Shown: positions 7,731-15,680 of the stretch, in pieces
Layout of the letters: each line of letters begins with the position of its first letter
How positions within the stretch are numbered: the stretch's first letter is position 1
Assembly: GCF_000620065.1 (NCBI RefSeq)
Contig: NZ_JHVI01000009.1
Location: 1 to 64,000, forward strand
Source of the DNA: Meiothermus cerbereus DSM 11376
GTDB lineage: Bacteria > Deinococcota > Deinococci > Deinococcales > Thermaceae
DNA: 64,000 nucleotides
Direction of reading: 5' to 3'
Program-made: the position numbers and the translations under genes
Notes under the pieces: model-generated
Seen by the model: the letters and a program-made list of their open reading frames with translations, nothing else
The model's database searches: none
What the model was told of the DNA's origin: nothing

Positions 7731-8507
7731 TCATGCCCAGGGCAGGGGAGATTCAATGCGCACGGGGATGCCTTGTTGTGCCAGATAGGACTTGAGTTCT
7801 GGAATGGGAATCTCGCCAAAGTGAAAAACGCTGGCGGCTAGGGCTGCATCGGCAACGCCATCCTGCAAAACTTCTGCAAAGTGTTCCATGCTACCCGCCC
7901 CGCCCGAGGCAATCACCGGAATTCCCACCACCTGCGAGACCGCCCGGCACAAAGCCACTTCGAACCCCGCTTTGGTTCCGTCGGCGTCCATGCTGGTAAG
8001 CAAGATTTCGCCTGCGCCCAGAGCTGCCCCCTGCTCGGCCCACTTCAGCGCATCGAGTCCCGTGGGCGTGCGGCCTCCAGCCACATACACTTCCCAGGAG
8101 GCCCCTCTTCGCCGGGCATCAATGGCCAGCACCACGGCCTGGTTGCCAAAGTGATCGGAAAGCTCCTGGATTAGCTCAGGCCGCTTGACGGCCGCCGAAT
8201 TGACTGACACTTTATCGGCTCCGGCCAGCAGCAAGGCCCGGGCGTCCTCGAGGCTGCGCACACCCCCGCCTACCGTAAAGGGAATAAATACCTGCTCGGC
8301 CACCTGGGTGGCAATCTCCAGCAGGATGCCCCGCTCTTCGTGGGTGGCGCTGATGTCTAGAAAAACCAGTTCATCGGCCCCGGCCAGGTTGTAGGCTTTG
8401 GCCGCCTCTACGGGGTCACCCGCATCACGCAGGTTTACAAAGTTAATACCCTTGACCACCCGCCCCTGGTGGACATCGAGACAGGGGATGATGCGTTTAG
8501 CCAACAC
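7731..8507 (-). CDS. hisF: Imidazole glycerol phosphate synthase, cyclase subunit
   Basis: Uses ammonia from HisH to convert PRFAR into imidazole glycerol phosphate and AICAR. A full (beta-alpha)8 barrel: [15 protein letters not shown] at residues about 6-20 (catalytic Asp in CLDV), VGGGVRS near 81-87, DARRRG near 130, [14 protein letters not shown] near 172-185 (second catalytic Asp), IASGGAG near 203. I place the start at GTG 8507 ([12 protein letters not shown]) and not at ATG 8549: the family begins at this point, and a promoter sits exactly to give a leaderless GTG message. hisIE follows. Confidence 0.95.
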   Translation of the reverse strand: MLAKRIIPCLDVHQGRVVKGINFVNLRDAGDPVEAAKAYNLAGADELVFLDISATHEERGILLEIATQVAEQVFIPFTVGGGVRSLEDARALLLAGADKVSVNSAAVKRPELIQELSDHFGNQAVVLAIDARRRGASWEVYVAGGRTPTGLDALKWAEQGAALGAGEILLTSMDADGTKAGFEVALCRAVSQVVGIPVIASGGAGSMEHFAEVLQDGVADAALAASVFHFGEIPIPELKSYLAQQGIPVRIESPLPWA

Positions 8508-8514
8508 AAAGACG

Positions 8515-8543
8515 ATTCTCGGAGATGGCCGCTCAAAGTGCAA
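8515..8543 (-). promoter_or_regulatory. Leaderless promoter of hisF-hisIE
   Basis: On the minus strand: TTGCAC (8543-8538), 17-base spacer, GAGAAT (8520-8515), then seven bases to GTG 8507. Transcription would begin at the start codon. This decides the hisF start. Confidence 0.75.
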
Positions 8544-8582
8544 GGGCATCTGAAGGGGGGGCGTAGGCGGCTTGTTCTGTGA

Positions 8583-9821
8583 TTATTCGCGTGACAGAAG
8601 GCTCAGCACTTCGATATGGTGGGTAAAGGGGTAAAAGTCGTAGGGGCGTACAAAGCGCAGGCGGTACCCCCCCTGCACAAGCCGACCGAGGTCTCGAGCC
8701 CAGGTGGCCGGGTCGCAGGCAATGTACAGGATTTGCCGGGGCTTTTCTTGCAGCAGGCTGGCCAGCACTTCGGGTGCCAGGCCCGAACGGGGCGGGTCTA
8801 CCATCACCAGATCGGCGGGCAGGTGCCTGGCGAGAACCCTGGCGTCGTCCTGCTTGAAAACCAGGTTCTGCACCCCCAGCCTGTCCCGATCGGCCTCCCC
8901 CCGCCTGACCGCACTGCGGTTGATCTCAATGGCCACCATCTCGCTAAAAAGTGGGGCCAGGTGCAGGCTCAATACGCCGCTGCCGGCATAAAGCTCCACG
9001 GCTTTGTGCCCTGGCTCCACCACTGAAGCGGCCTCCTGAAACATCAGTCCGGCGGCTTTGGGGTTGACCTGTGCGAAGCTCTGCACATTGACCGTAGAGA
9101 GCACGCCGCCAAAGTCCTCGAGCAGATGGGTGGCCCCGGCCAGGTGTCGAACCTGGCCCCGGAAGCGGCCCTTGGGGCTAGACTCACCCCAGACCACGCC
9201 GGCAATGCCCTCTTGCACCAGGGCCTGGGCGGTTTTTTTGAAATACCGGGCGGTCCCCCCAATGAACCCCACCTGCACCTTTTGCTCGTAGATTGAGCCC
9301 CTGAGCACCACCTCCTCGAGGTTGGCGAGCGGCCAGTTGCTGAGGAGTTCGAAGGCTGGCTGAAGTGGTGTGGCGATGAGGGGGTCGTGCAGGATGCGCG
9401 CCAGTTCGTTGCTCTGGGGCAGGCGGTAGGCCAGGCCGCCCAGGGGGTGCAGGGCATACTGGGCTGCGGTGCGGTAGTAGAGGCCAGGCTGGCCATAGCT
9501 GGGGGAGGGCGCTATGGGGGCCACCTCGAAGTTTAGCTTGGCGATGCGCTCAAGCGACTCCTGCACAAAGATCTGCTTGATCGGCAGCTGGGCCTGGTAT
9601 TCCAGGGGTAGGTCGGCGGAGGGCGGCAGGGGCCCCTGGTAGCGCGCAGGGTGGGGTTTTAAGACCTGGGTAACCCAACCCTCGAGGTGGTTCTTACGGG
9701 CTGTGAGCTCTGCTTCAACCACTTCGCCGGGCAGTCCTCCACGCACCAGGGCAGTTCCTTGAGGGGTTCGTGCAAGACCCATTCCACCCACAACCACTTT
9801 TTCAATTTCAATCCGTGCCAC
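8583..9821 (-). CDS. TrmA/RlmD-type 23S rRNA (uracil-C5) methyltransferase
   Basis: Methylates C5 of a uridine in rRNA using S-adenosylmethionine. An N-terminal TRAM domain ([18 protein letters not shown] through about residue 60) binds RNA. The SAM domain shows [14 protein letters not shown] near 278-291 and VDPPRSGL near 340. The catalytic Cys is in [13 protein letters not shown] near 369. The four cysteines of the Fe-S cluster found in E. coli RlmD are absent; the equivalent region reads [15 protein letters not shown], so this is the cluster-free subtype. The start is GTG 9821, with TATGGT ending six bases upstream and GAGGT in between, so it may be leaderless or weakly SD-driven. The exact target uridine cannot be told. 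Confidence 0.88.
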   Translation of the reverse strand: MARIEIEKVVVGGMGLARTPQGTALVRGGLPGEVVEAELTARKNHLEGWVTQVLKPHPARYQGPLPPSADLPLEYQAQLPIKQIFVQESLERIAKLNFEVAPIAPSPSYGQPGLYYRTAAQYALHPLGGLAYRLPQSNELARILHDPLIATPLQPAFELLSNWPLANLEEVVLRGSIYEQKVQVGFIGGTARYFKKTAQALVQEGIAGVVWGESSPKGRFRGQVRHLAGATHLLEDFGGVLSTVNVQSFAQVNPKAAGLMFQEAASVVEPGHKAVELYAGSGVLSLHLAPLFSEMVAIEINRSAVRRGEADRDRLGVQNLVFKQDDARVLARHLPADLVMVDPPRSGLAPEVLASLLQEKPRQILYIACDPATWARDLGRLVQGGYRLRFVRPYDFYPFTHHIEVLSLLSRE

Positions 9822-9918
9822 ACCTCACCATACCCTACCTGAGGCAGGTTGGTTGTGGAGGTTGACGTGGCGCCGACGGTGAGGAATAATCAACCCGGTT
9901 AGCTTAAGGAGGAGAGAA

Positions 9919-10866
9919 ATGAAAAAGATGCCGTTGCTATTGGCTGCGCTTGCACTAGCAGGCTCCGCCCTTGCTCAAACTTTTGTGACCATCGGTTCGG
10001 GTGGCACCACCGGGGTTTATTTCCCCGTCGCTACCGGCATTGCCAAGCTGGTGAACGACGCCAACATTGGGGTGCGGGCCAACGCCCGCTCCACCGGCGG
10101 GTCGGTCTTCAATATCAACGCCATTGCCTCGGGCGAGCTTCAGATGGGCCTGGCCCAAAACGACATTGCCTATTATGCCTACAACGGTACGGGCATTCCC
10201 GCCTTCGACGGCAAGCCGGTGAAGAACATCCGGGCGGTGGGCATCCTCTACCCCGAAGTGGTGCATGTGGTGGCCCGTGCTGGGGCTGGCATCAACACCA
10301 TTTCCGACCTCAAGGGCAAGCGGGTGGTGATTGGCGATGTGGGTTCCGGAACCGAACAAAACGCACGCCAGGTGCTCGAGGCCTACGGACTGGGCCTTGG
10401 CGACCTGCGCGAGGCCATCCGGGTCAACCCCAACAACGCCTTAGCCCTCATGCAGGATGGTCGGGCCGATGCCTTCTTTTTTACCGGGGGCCTGGGGGCG
10501 GCGGTGGTGAGCCAGGCGGCCCAAACCATCCGCATCCAGTTGGTTGAAGTAGAGTACCGCCGGGTGCAGGAGCTGGCCAAGAAGTACCCCTTCTACCGAG
10601 CTTTCAACATCGACGGCGGGATTTATCGGGGCGTGGATGTAACCACCCCTTCAGTGGCGGTGCTTTCGATGTGGCTCGCTGCTGAGAGCTTAAGCGCTGA
10701 TGTGGTTTACAACATGATGAAGGCAACCTTCGATAACCCCGAGTTTAAGTCCATCCACCCCAACCTGCAGCGTTTCTTCAACGTCAACTCGGCGGCCCGC
10801 AACCTTCCGATTCCGCTGCATCCCGGTGCTGAGCGCTACTATCGCGAAAAGCGCATCATACGCTAG
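9919..10866 (+). CDS. TAXI-family TRAP transporter solute-binding protein
   Basis: Periplasmic receptor delivering a substrate to the TRAP permease encoded next. Signal peptide MKKMPLLLAALALAGSALA, cleaved near residue 19. The family hallmark GSGGTTGVYFPVATGIAKLV follows (residues about 26-45), then TGGSVFNINAIASGELQMGLAQND (about 60-82), and LKGKRVVIGDVGSGTEQNAR (about 133-152). These are standard for the TRAP-associated extracytoplasmic immunogenic family, which in several cases binds glutamate or related acids, though the ligand here cannot be read. A strong ribosome site, AAGGAGGAGA (9906-9915), precedes ATG 9919. A terminator lies directly after the stop, which should make this protein more abundant than the permease. 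Confidence 0.94.
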   Translation: MKKMPLLLAALALAGSALAQTFVTIGSGGTTGVYFPVATGIAKLVNDANIGVRANARSTGGSVFNINAIASGELQMGLAQNDIAYYAYNGTGIPAFDGKPVKNIRAVGILYPEVVHVVARAGAGINTISDLKGKRVVIGDVGSGTEQNARQVLEAYGLGLGDLREAIRVNPNNALALMQDGRADAFFFTGGLGAAVVSQAAQTIRIQLVEVEYRRVQELAKKYPFYRAFNIDGGIYRGVDVTTPSVAVLSMWLAAESLSADVVYNMMKATFDNPEFKSIHPNLQRFFNVNSAARNLPIPLHPGAERYYREKRIIR

Positions 10867-10883
10867 GCACTTCTGGACACCAG

Positions 10884-10912
10884 GGCCGACCCTCGAGTCG
10901 GCCTTCCTTTTT
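10884..10912 (+). terminator. Intra-operon terminator between TRAP receptor and permease
   Basis: GGCCGAC (10884-10890) pairs with GTCGGCC (10897-10903), loop CCTCGA, then TTCCTTTTT. A leaky terminator here would set the receptor to permease ratio; alternatively the permease has its own promoter in the 200 bases that follow. Confidence 0.8.
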
Positions 10913-11114
10913 GCTGGTAGAGGCGAGCAAAAAATGGACGCAAATGGCCTTTGGGTGTAAAACTATGCAAGCTCTGAGGTTTTCTGAGGCATCTTTGATG
11001 CGTCCCCGGAAACTGCATGACCGACTGTGCAGCTTGCTGAAAGGTCCAGAAGCCTCATAAACCGGTGGGGTGCAGTTAAATCGCACGAAGGGGATAACGC
11101 GCAGGAGGTGGTGA

Positions 11115-13160
11115 ATGCATAAAGATAAGCCGGAGGCTAAAGCGACAGATCTGGTTGAAGAGGTAGAGCTGGGGGGTCGAAAACCCAGCGACTGGTCACG
11201 CTGGCTCATTCTGGGGCTGGCGGTAGGGTGGAGCGTGTTTCAGGTCTGGGCTACCTGGATAGGTTCGCTGGATCAGCTGTTTTTCCGGGCAGCCCACCTG
11301 GCCTTTGCTTTTGCCCTGGTATTTTTGGTATACCCCTTTAATCGCCGCAGCCGCCGCGACCGGATTCCGCTGTTCGACTGGGTTCTGGGAATTACCGCAA
11401 CCCTCTCGGCGGGCTATGTAATGTGGCAGTACAAAGAGATGATCGAGATCCGGGGTGGGCTGGCCAACCAGACCGACCTGATTGTTGGTAGCGTGACCAT
11501 TTTGATGCTGCTGCTGGCCGGTTGGCGCGCTTTGGGGCCAGCCATGCCCATCATCTCCCTGGTGTTTATGCTGTTTGCCCTCACCGGGCCACAGGGCATG
11601 TTTCAGTGGCAGCTGCCAGGGGCCCTGGGCCAGCTGCACGCCGGGGTGCAGTGGCGCTCCCTGGTCAGCCAGCTGTTCATGAACGCTTCGGATAGCATCT
11701 GGGGAACCCCCATTGGGGTAGCGGCCCGCACGGTATTTGTGTTCGTGCTGTTTGGGGCCATCCTCGAGCGGGCCGGGGCGGGAAAATGGTTCACCGACCT
11801 GGCCTTTAGCCTGTTGGGGGGGGTGCGTGGGGGGCCGGCCAAGGCTTCCATCGTTTCCTCGGCGCTCACCGGGGTGGTCTCGGGCTCCTCGATTTCCAAC
11901 GTGGTTACTAGTGGAACCTTTACCATTCCGGCCATGCGCCGGGCAGGCTATTCTGCCGAGAAGGCGGGCGCAGTCGAGGTGGCGGCCAGCTCCAATGGGC
12001 AGTTGATGCCCCCGGTGATGGGGGCGGCGGCCTTTATCATGGCCGATTTTTTGGGGGTACCCTACTCGGCCCTGGTTTTGATGGCCATCGTGCCCGCATT
12101 GCTGGCTTATACCACCCTGTTTATTCTGGTAGACCTCGAGGCCGTCAAACTTGGCCTGAAGGGGTTGCCCAGGGCCGAGCTGCCCAGGTTCTGGCCCACC
12201 TTGCGGGCCGGTTTGCACTATGTATTTCCCCTGGCCTACCTGCTGTATGCCCTGCTCATCATCGAGCTATCACCCGAACGGGCAGCCCTCAATACCATTT
12301 TTCTGATGATTGGGGTTGCACTGCTGCAAGAGCTTTACCTTGCTACACGCTCGGGGCGGGGGATAGGCAGCGGATTGCGCTCGTTTGCCCAGATTGTAAT
12401 CGAGGGTTTTGCCAATGGGGCCCGCAACATGGTGGGTATTGCCATTGCAACCGCTTTGGCTGGCATCATTATTGCGGTAGTGCTGATCACCAACATTGGC
12501 TTTGGCCTTACCGACCTGCTCCAGACCATTTCTGGAGGCAACTTATTGGTTGCCCTGTTGCTGGCACAGCTGATCAGCCTGGTTTTGGGAATGGGCCTCC
12601 CCACCACCGCCAATTATGTGGTGATGGCCAGCCTGGTGGTGCCGGTGATTACCAAGATTGCCTCACAAAGCGGTATAGACTACGGCACGCTCACCTTTTC
12701 GGGCCAGGAAGTGCCCATTTTGAAAATTGTGGCCCATATGTTTGCCTTTTACTTTGGCATTATGGCCGACTCCACCCCGCCCGTGGCGCTGGCGGCCTAT
12801 GCGGCTTCGGCCATTGCCAAAGGCGACCCTTTCAAGACGGGTGTCCAGGGCTTTATCTACGAATTGCGAACGGCCTTGCTGGCCTACATGGTCTTCTTCA
12901 ACCCCGGCCTGCTCTTGATTGGGGTGGGTGGTGCGCTCGAGGGCGGGCGCATCATCGGGACGGCCCTGGTAGGCCTTACGGCCTTCTCGGCGGCCACACT
13001 GGGGTACTTGCTGGGCAACGCCAACTGGCTTCAGCGCTTGCTCTATCTGGCTGCAGCCTTCCTGCTAATGCCCAACAACCCCAACAGCGAAATCATTGGG
13101 CTTGGGGTGATGGCCTTAACCCTGGGCTGGCAGTGGTGGATCCGTCGTGCGATTGCCTGA
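11115..13160 (+). CDS. TRAP transporter fused permease (DctQ-M type)
   Basis: Inner-membrane sodium-coupled carrier of the TAXI-TRAP system. 681 residues with many hydrophobic helices. The N-terminal about 170 residues correspond to the small DctQ-like part and the rest to the DctM-like transport domain, as usual for fused TAXI permeases. Recognisable DctM blocks: SSALTGVVSGSSISNVVTSG near 249-268 and LVLGMGLPTTANYVVMA near 490-506, plus PPVALAAYAASAIAKGDPF near 555-573. AGGAGGTGGTGA (11102-11113) is a very strong ribosome site for ATG 11115. A small membrane protein gene follows 18 bases later. Confidence 0.93.
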   Translation: MHKDKPEAKATDLVEEVELGGRKPSDWSRWLILGLAVGWSVFQVWATWIGSLDQLFFRAAHLAFAFALVFLVYPFNRRSRRDRIPLFDWVLGITATLSAGYVMWQYKEMIEIRGGLANQTDLIVGSVTILMLLLAGWRALGPAMPIISLVFMLFALTGPQGMFQWQLPGALGQLHAGVQWRSLVSQLFMNASDSIWGTPIGVAARTVFVFVLFGAILERAGAGKWFTDLAFSLLGGVRGGPAKASIVSSALTGVVSGSSISNVVTSGTFTIPAMRRAGYSAEKAGAVEVAASSNGQLMPPVMGAAAFIMADFLGVPYSALVLMAIVPALLAYTTLFILVDLEAVKLGLKGLPRAELPRFWPTLRAGLHYVFPLAYLLYALLIIELSPERAALNTIFLMIGVALLQELYLATRSGRGIGSGLRSFAQIVIEGFANGARNMVGIAIATALAGIIIAVVLITNIGFGLTDLLQTISGGNLLVALLLAQLISLVLGMGLPTTANYVVMASLVVPVITKIASQSGIDYGTLTFSGQEVPILKIVAHMFAFYFGIMADSTPPVALAAYAASAIAKGDPFKTGVQGFIYELRTALLAYMVFFNPGLLLIGVGGALEGGRIIGTALVGLTAFSAATLGYLLGNANWLQRLLYLAAAFLLMPNNPNSEIIGLGVMALTLGWQWWIRRAIA

Positions 13161-13178
13161 TCCAGGGCTCTGTCGTAC

Positions 13179-13601
13179 ATGAAGCTCTACTGGATAGAAC
13201 TGTTGGATAGCCAGGTACCCCTAGCCTTGCGGCGGCGCGGCTTGCTGCAGCTGAGTGGGCTGGCCCTGGTGGTTCAGTTGTTCCACCTGGGTCTGGCCTG
13301 GCTGGCCTTGCCGGAAATGGCCGGATTGCCGCTGTGGTTGGTCTGGGCTGTGAGCAGTTTTTTTGCCTTGCTGCTGCTGGTTATCGGGGTGCTTTATTTT
13401 CGCCCAGAAGTCCGCAAGCCCCGGCTCGAGCCCGCAAGAAAGGCTTTTTTGAGCGCACTCTGGCTTGGGGTGGCCTGTCTGGCTGCGATATTCGCAGCGC
13501 GGATGGGCTTTGATTTAGGAGTGGCGTTGTTTTTGGCTCTGGGACTGGTGGGATATGGGGCTGCCTTTGGAGACCTGTGGTTTGGGCTGAATAAAGCGTG
13601 A
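13179..13601 (+). CDS. Small membrane protein of the TRAP operon, function unknown
   Basis: 140 residues, with about four hydrophobic segments (residues about 25-45, 48-72, 88-108 and 112-132) and no charged signature. It begins 18 bases after the TRAP permease and so is probably cotranscribed. TAXI operons elsewhere often carry an extra small gene (for example DUF1850), but I see no match to that family. Its last 87 bases overlap the 3' end of the patatin gene on the other strand. No Shine-Dalgarno of note precedes ATG 13179. Confidence 0.65.
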   Translation: MKLYWIELLDSQVPLALRRRGLLQLSGLALVVQLFHLGLAWLALPEMAGLPLWLVWAVSSFFALLLLVIGVLYFRPEVRKPRLEPARKAFLSALWLGVACLAAIFAARMGFDLGVALFLALGLVGYGAAFGDLWFGLNKA

Positions 13602-14432
13602 CCACCAGGGTTTGCTGGCAGGGGCGGGCTTTGCCAGCAATTGTCTAATTTTGGGCAGGGCTTCTTCGGCCCGCTTTCGACCCAGTTCGTAGGCCAGCTG
13701 GGCCTTGGTGTAATCGAAGGTTTCGATGGGGGGGTCGGCCTCCAGCGCAATCACCAGGTCGGCCTGAGAAAGCGCCATGCTCAAGAGTCGGCGGCGCGAA
13801 GCCTCACCCGCCTGGAGGGCCGCTTCCAGTGCGCTTTTGGGCTCGCTGGGCACCGTCCGATTGGATATGTCCACGGCCACCACTGGCCCCGCTTGCAGGG
13901 CTTTGGCAGCGGTAACCGGTACTTTTTCGGCCACATCACCATCTACCAAAAGCCTTCCGTGCCACTGTACCGGAGGGAAAATGCTGGGTACTGCGCTGCT
14001 GGCAGCCAGGGCCTCGGCAACAGGCCCAGCCCGCAGCATAATGAGCTCTCCGGTGTTGAAGTCGCAGGCCTGGATCACCAGGGGAATCGGGCTCTCTTCG
14101 ATGCGGCGCTTGCCAAACAAAGCACTGTAGCCCTGGCGAATCTTGATGCCTTCGGCCAGGTAGGGCCGCCGCACAAAATCGACCAGACGGCTTACCTGGT
14201 GCAGGGCACCATTTTTTTGCAGGCGCTCGAGCTCGGGCTCTTTGAGCCACTCACTCAGCTCACTGTGGTGCACGGAAATACCAAAGGCGTATAAAGCAGC
14301 TGCCAGCGCACCAGCAGAACTGCCGGCCAGCCCGGCAATAGGAATGTTGGCCTCGGTTAGCACATCGAGCAGTGCTGTGTGTGCGCTGCCCCGTACACCA
14401 CCACCTCCCAGTGCCAGCACGATGCCATTCAT
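13515..14432 (-). CDS. Patatin-like phospholipase / serine esterase
   Basis: A cytoplasmic or membrane-associated lipid acyl hydrolase of the patatin family. The catalytic dyad and oxyanion hole are intact: LALGGGGVRG at residues about 5-14 (oxyanion loop), GSSAG near 36-40 (nucleophile Ser), and DGDVA near 171-175 (catalytic Asp). The start is placed at ATG 14432 because the family begins there and TAGCAT ends eight bases upstream, suggesting a leaderless start; ATG 14441 is a close alternative. The last about 35 residues are Pro/Ser/Gln-rich and extend 87 bases into the convergent membrane protein gene. The substrate is unknown. Confidence 0.85.
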   Translation of the reverse strand: MNGIVLALGGGGVRGSAHTALLDVLTEANIPIAGLAGSSAGALAAALYAFGISVHHSELSEWLKEPELERLQKNGALHQVSRLVDFVRRPYLAEGIKIRQGYSALFGKRRIEESPIPLVIQACDFNTGELIMLRAGPVAEALAASSAVPSIFPPVQWHGRLLVDGDVAEKVPVTAAKALQAGPVVAVDISNRTVPSEPKSALEAALQAGEASRRRLLSMALSQADLVIALEADPPIETFDYTKAQLAYELGRKRAEEALPKIRQLLAKPAPASKPWWSRFIQPKPQVSKGSPISHQSQSQKQRHS

Positions 14433-14753
14433 GACTGCCATGCTAGCAGAAAATTTGAACCAGGTGCAGTGATTTTGATTAAGCTTTAGATAAAAAGCTT
14501 GAGCAGTATGCACCAAACTCGAGAGCCGGGCTTGGCGGCTTTTGGGCTGCTGATAAGAAAGGTTTTTGATCTACGCTTTTTGCATGGGCTCCCACCTGAA
14601 GCTGCGCCAAGAGCTGCCCATGCATCGGGTGGTTTTTGACCTGCCCTAAACAGACAGCTTTAGAACCCCAGTATGTAAGGACGAAGCCGAGCCCAGCCCG
14701 ACATTAGAAAATTGTCATGTGGGGATGAGGAATAAAGCGGTAGCATAGGAAAT
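14433..14753. other. Intergenic region between patatin and trpC
   Basis: Divergent promoter space of about 320 bases. It contains a stretch GGGCTCCCACCTGAAGC near 14587-14603 that resembles the core of repeat R1, and arms TGCATGGGC and GCCCATGCA flanking it, so a decayed repeat is likely. TAGCAT at 14741-14746 lies seven bases before the trpC ATG and could be its -10. No RNA gene or convincing attenuator is seen. Confidence 0.5.
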
Positions 14754-15533
14754 ATGGTTCCAGAGCTAGCAAAAGTACCGGGTGTGTTGGGGCAGATTTC
14801 ACGGCGGCGTCTTTATGATGTGATGGGGCTGGAGGGGCGGGCGTGGCCGAAGCCGGTGGCCCCGCCCTCGTTTAGCCAGGCTTTGCGTTTGCCCGGCCTA
14901 TCGCTGATCGCCGAAGTCAAACGCAAGAGCCCCTCACAGGGCGAGATTGCCCTGCAGCTCGAGGCTGCCGAGGTAGCCCGGGCCTATGTGGCGGGTGGTG
15001 CTCGAGCCATCAGCGTGCTGACCGAACCGCACTACTTTGCCGGCTCGGATCAGGACCTGCAGGAGGTGCGCGCGGCAGTGGAGGTGCCCATTCTGCGAAA
15101 GGATTTCACCGTGCACCCGGTTCAGATTGCCGAGTCCAGGGCCCTGGGGGCCTCGGCGGTGCTGCTGATTGTGGCGGCGCTGGGACGCCTGACCGGGTCT
15201 TATCTGCAGCTGGCCCAGCAGGAGGGCCTGGACGCACTGGTGGAGGTGCACGACGAAACCGAGCTCGAGCTCGCCCTATCGGCGGGGGCCTCGATTATTG
15301 GCGTCAACAACCGCAACCTGACCGATTTGAGCATAGACCGCAGCACCGCGCCGCGCCTGGGGCGCCTGGCTCGTGCGGCGGGGTTCAGGGGGTTGCTGGT
15401 TGCGGAGTCGGGCTACAGCGATGCAGCGCAGCTGGCCGAGCTGGAGGGGCTTTTTGACGCCGTGCTGATAGGAACCAGCCTAGCCCGCAGCAACAACTGG
15501 CAGATGGCGGCGGCCCAGATGAACCGCCCATAA
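14754..15533 (+). CDS. trpC: Indole-3-glycerol phosphate synthase
   Basis: Closes the indole ring in tryptophan synthesis. 259-residue TIM barrel with the expected motifs: LIAEVKRKSPSQGEI near 47-61 (catalytic Lys), ISVLTEPHYFAGS near 86-98, VPILRKDFTV near 112-121 (catalytic Lys), VEVHDETEL near 163-171, GVNNRNLTDL near 183-192 and AESGYS near 217. Other trp genes are not adjacent. ATG 14754 has no SD; a -10-like TAGCAT seven bases upstream suggests a leaderless transcript. Confidence 0.96.
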   Translation: MVPELAKVPGVLGQISRRRLYDVMGLEGRAWPKPVAPPSFSQALRLPGLSLIAEVKRKSPSQGEIALQLEAAEVARAYVAGGARAISVLTEPHYFAGSDQDLQEVRAAVEVPILRKDFTVHPVQIAESRALGASAVLLIVAALGRLTGSYLQLAQQEGLDALVEVHDETELELALSAGASIIGVNNRNLTDLSIDRSTAPRLGRLARAAGFRGLLVAESGYSDAAQLAELEGLFDAVLIGTSLARSNNWQMAAAQMNRP

Positions 15534-15680
15534 CAGCCCCACCAGGCTAGACTAGGGATATACCGTGCCGGCAAAGCCCAGGGCCGCAGTGGACAAAACA
15601 CCGGGCTCGATGGCAGCCAAAATACAGATTTTTTTGGCCTGGCCGCAGGAGCAGTAGGCGAAAATATCGAGAGGTATTGC

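Noticed and set aside
14717-14728. Mini-ORF ATG TGG GGA TGA just before trpC, as a Trp attenuator
   Set aside because: Only one Trp codon and no following hairpin or terminator before trpC at 14754.
15564-15656. Thirty-codon ORF starting GTG between trpC and the SARP gene
   Set aside because: No conserved features; TATACC just upstream is weak, and the SARP gene has its own ribosome site.
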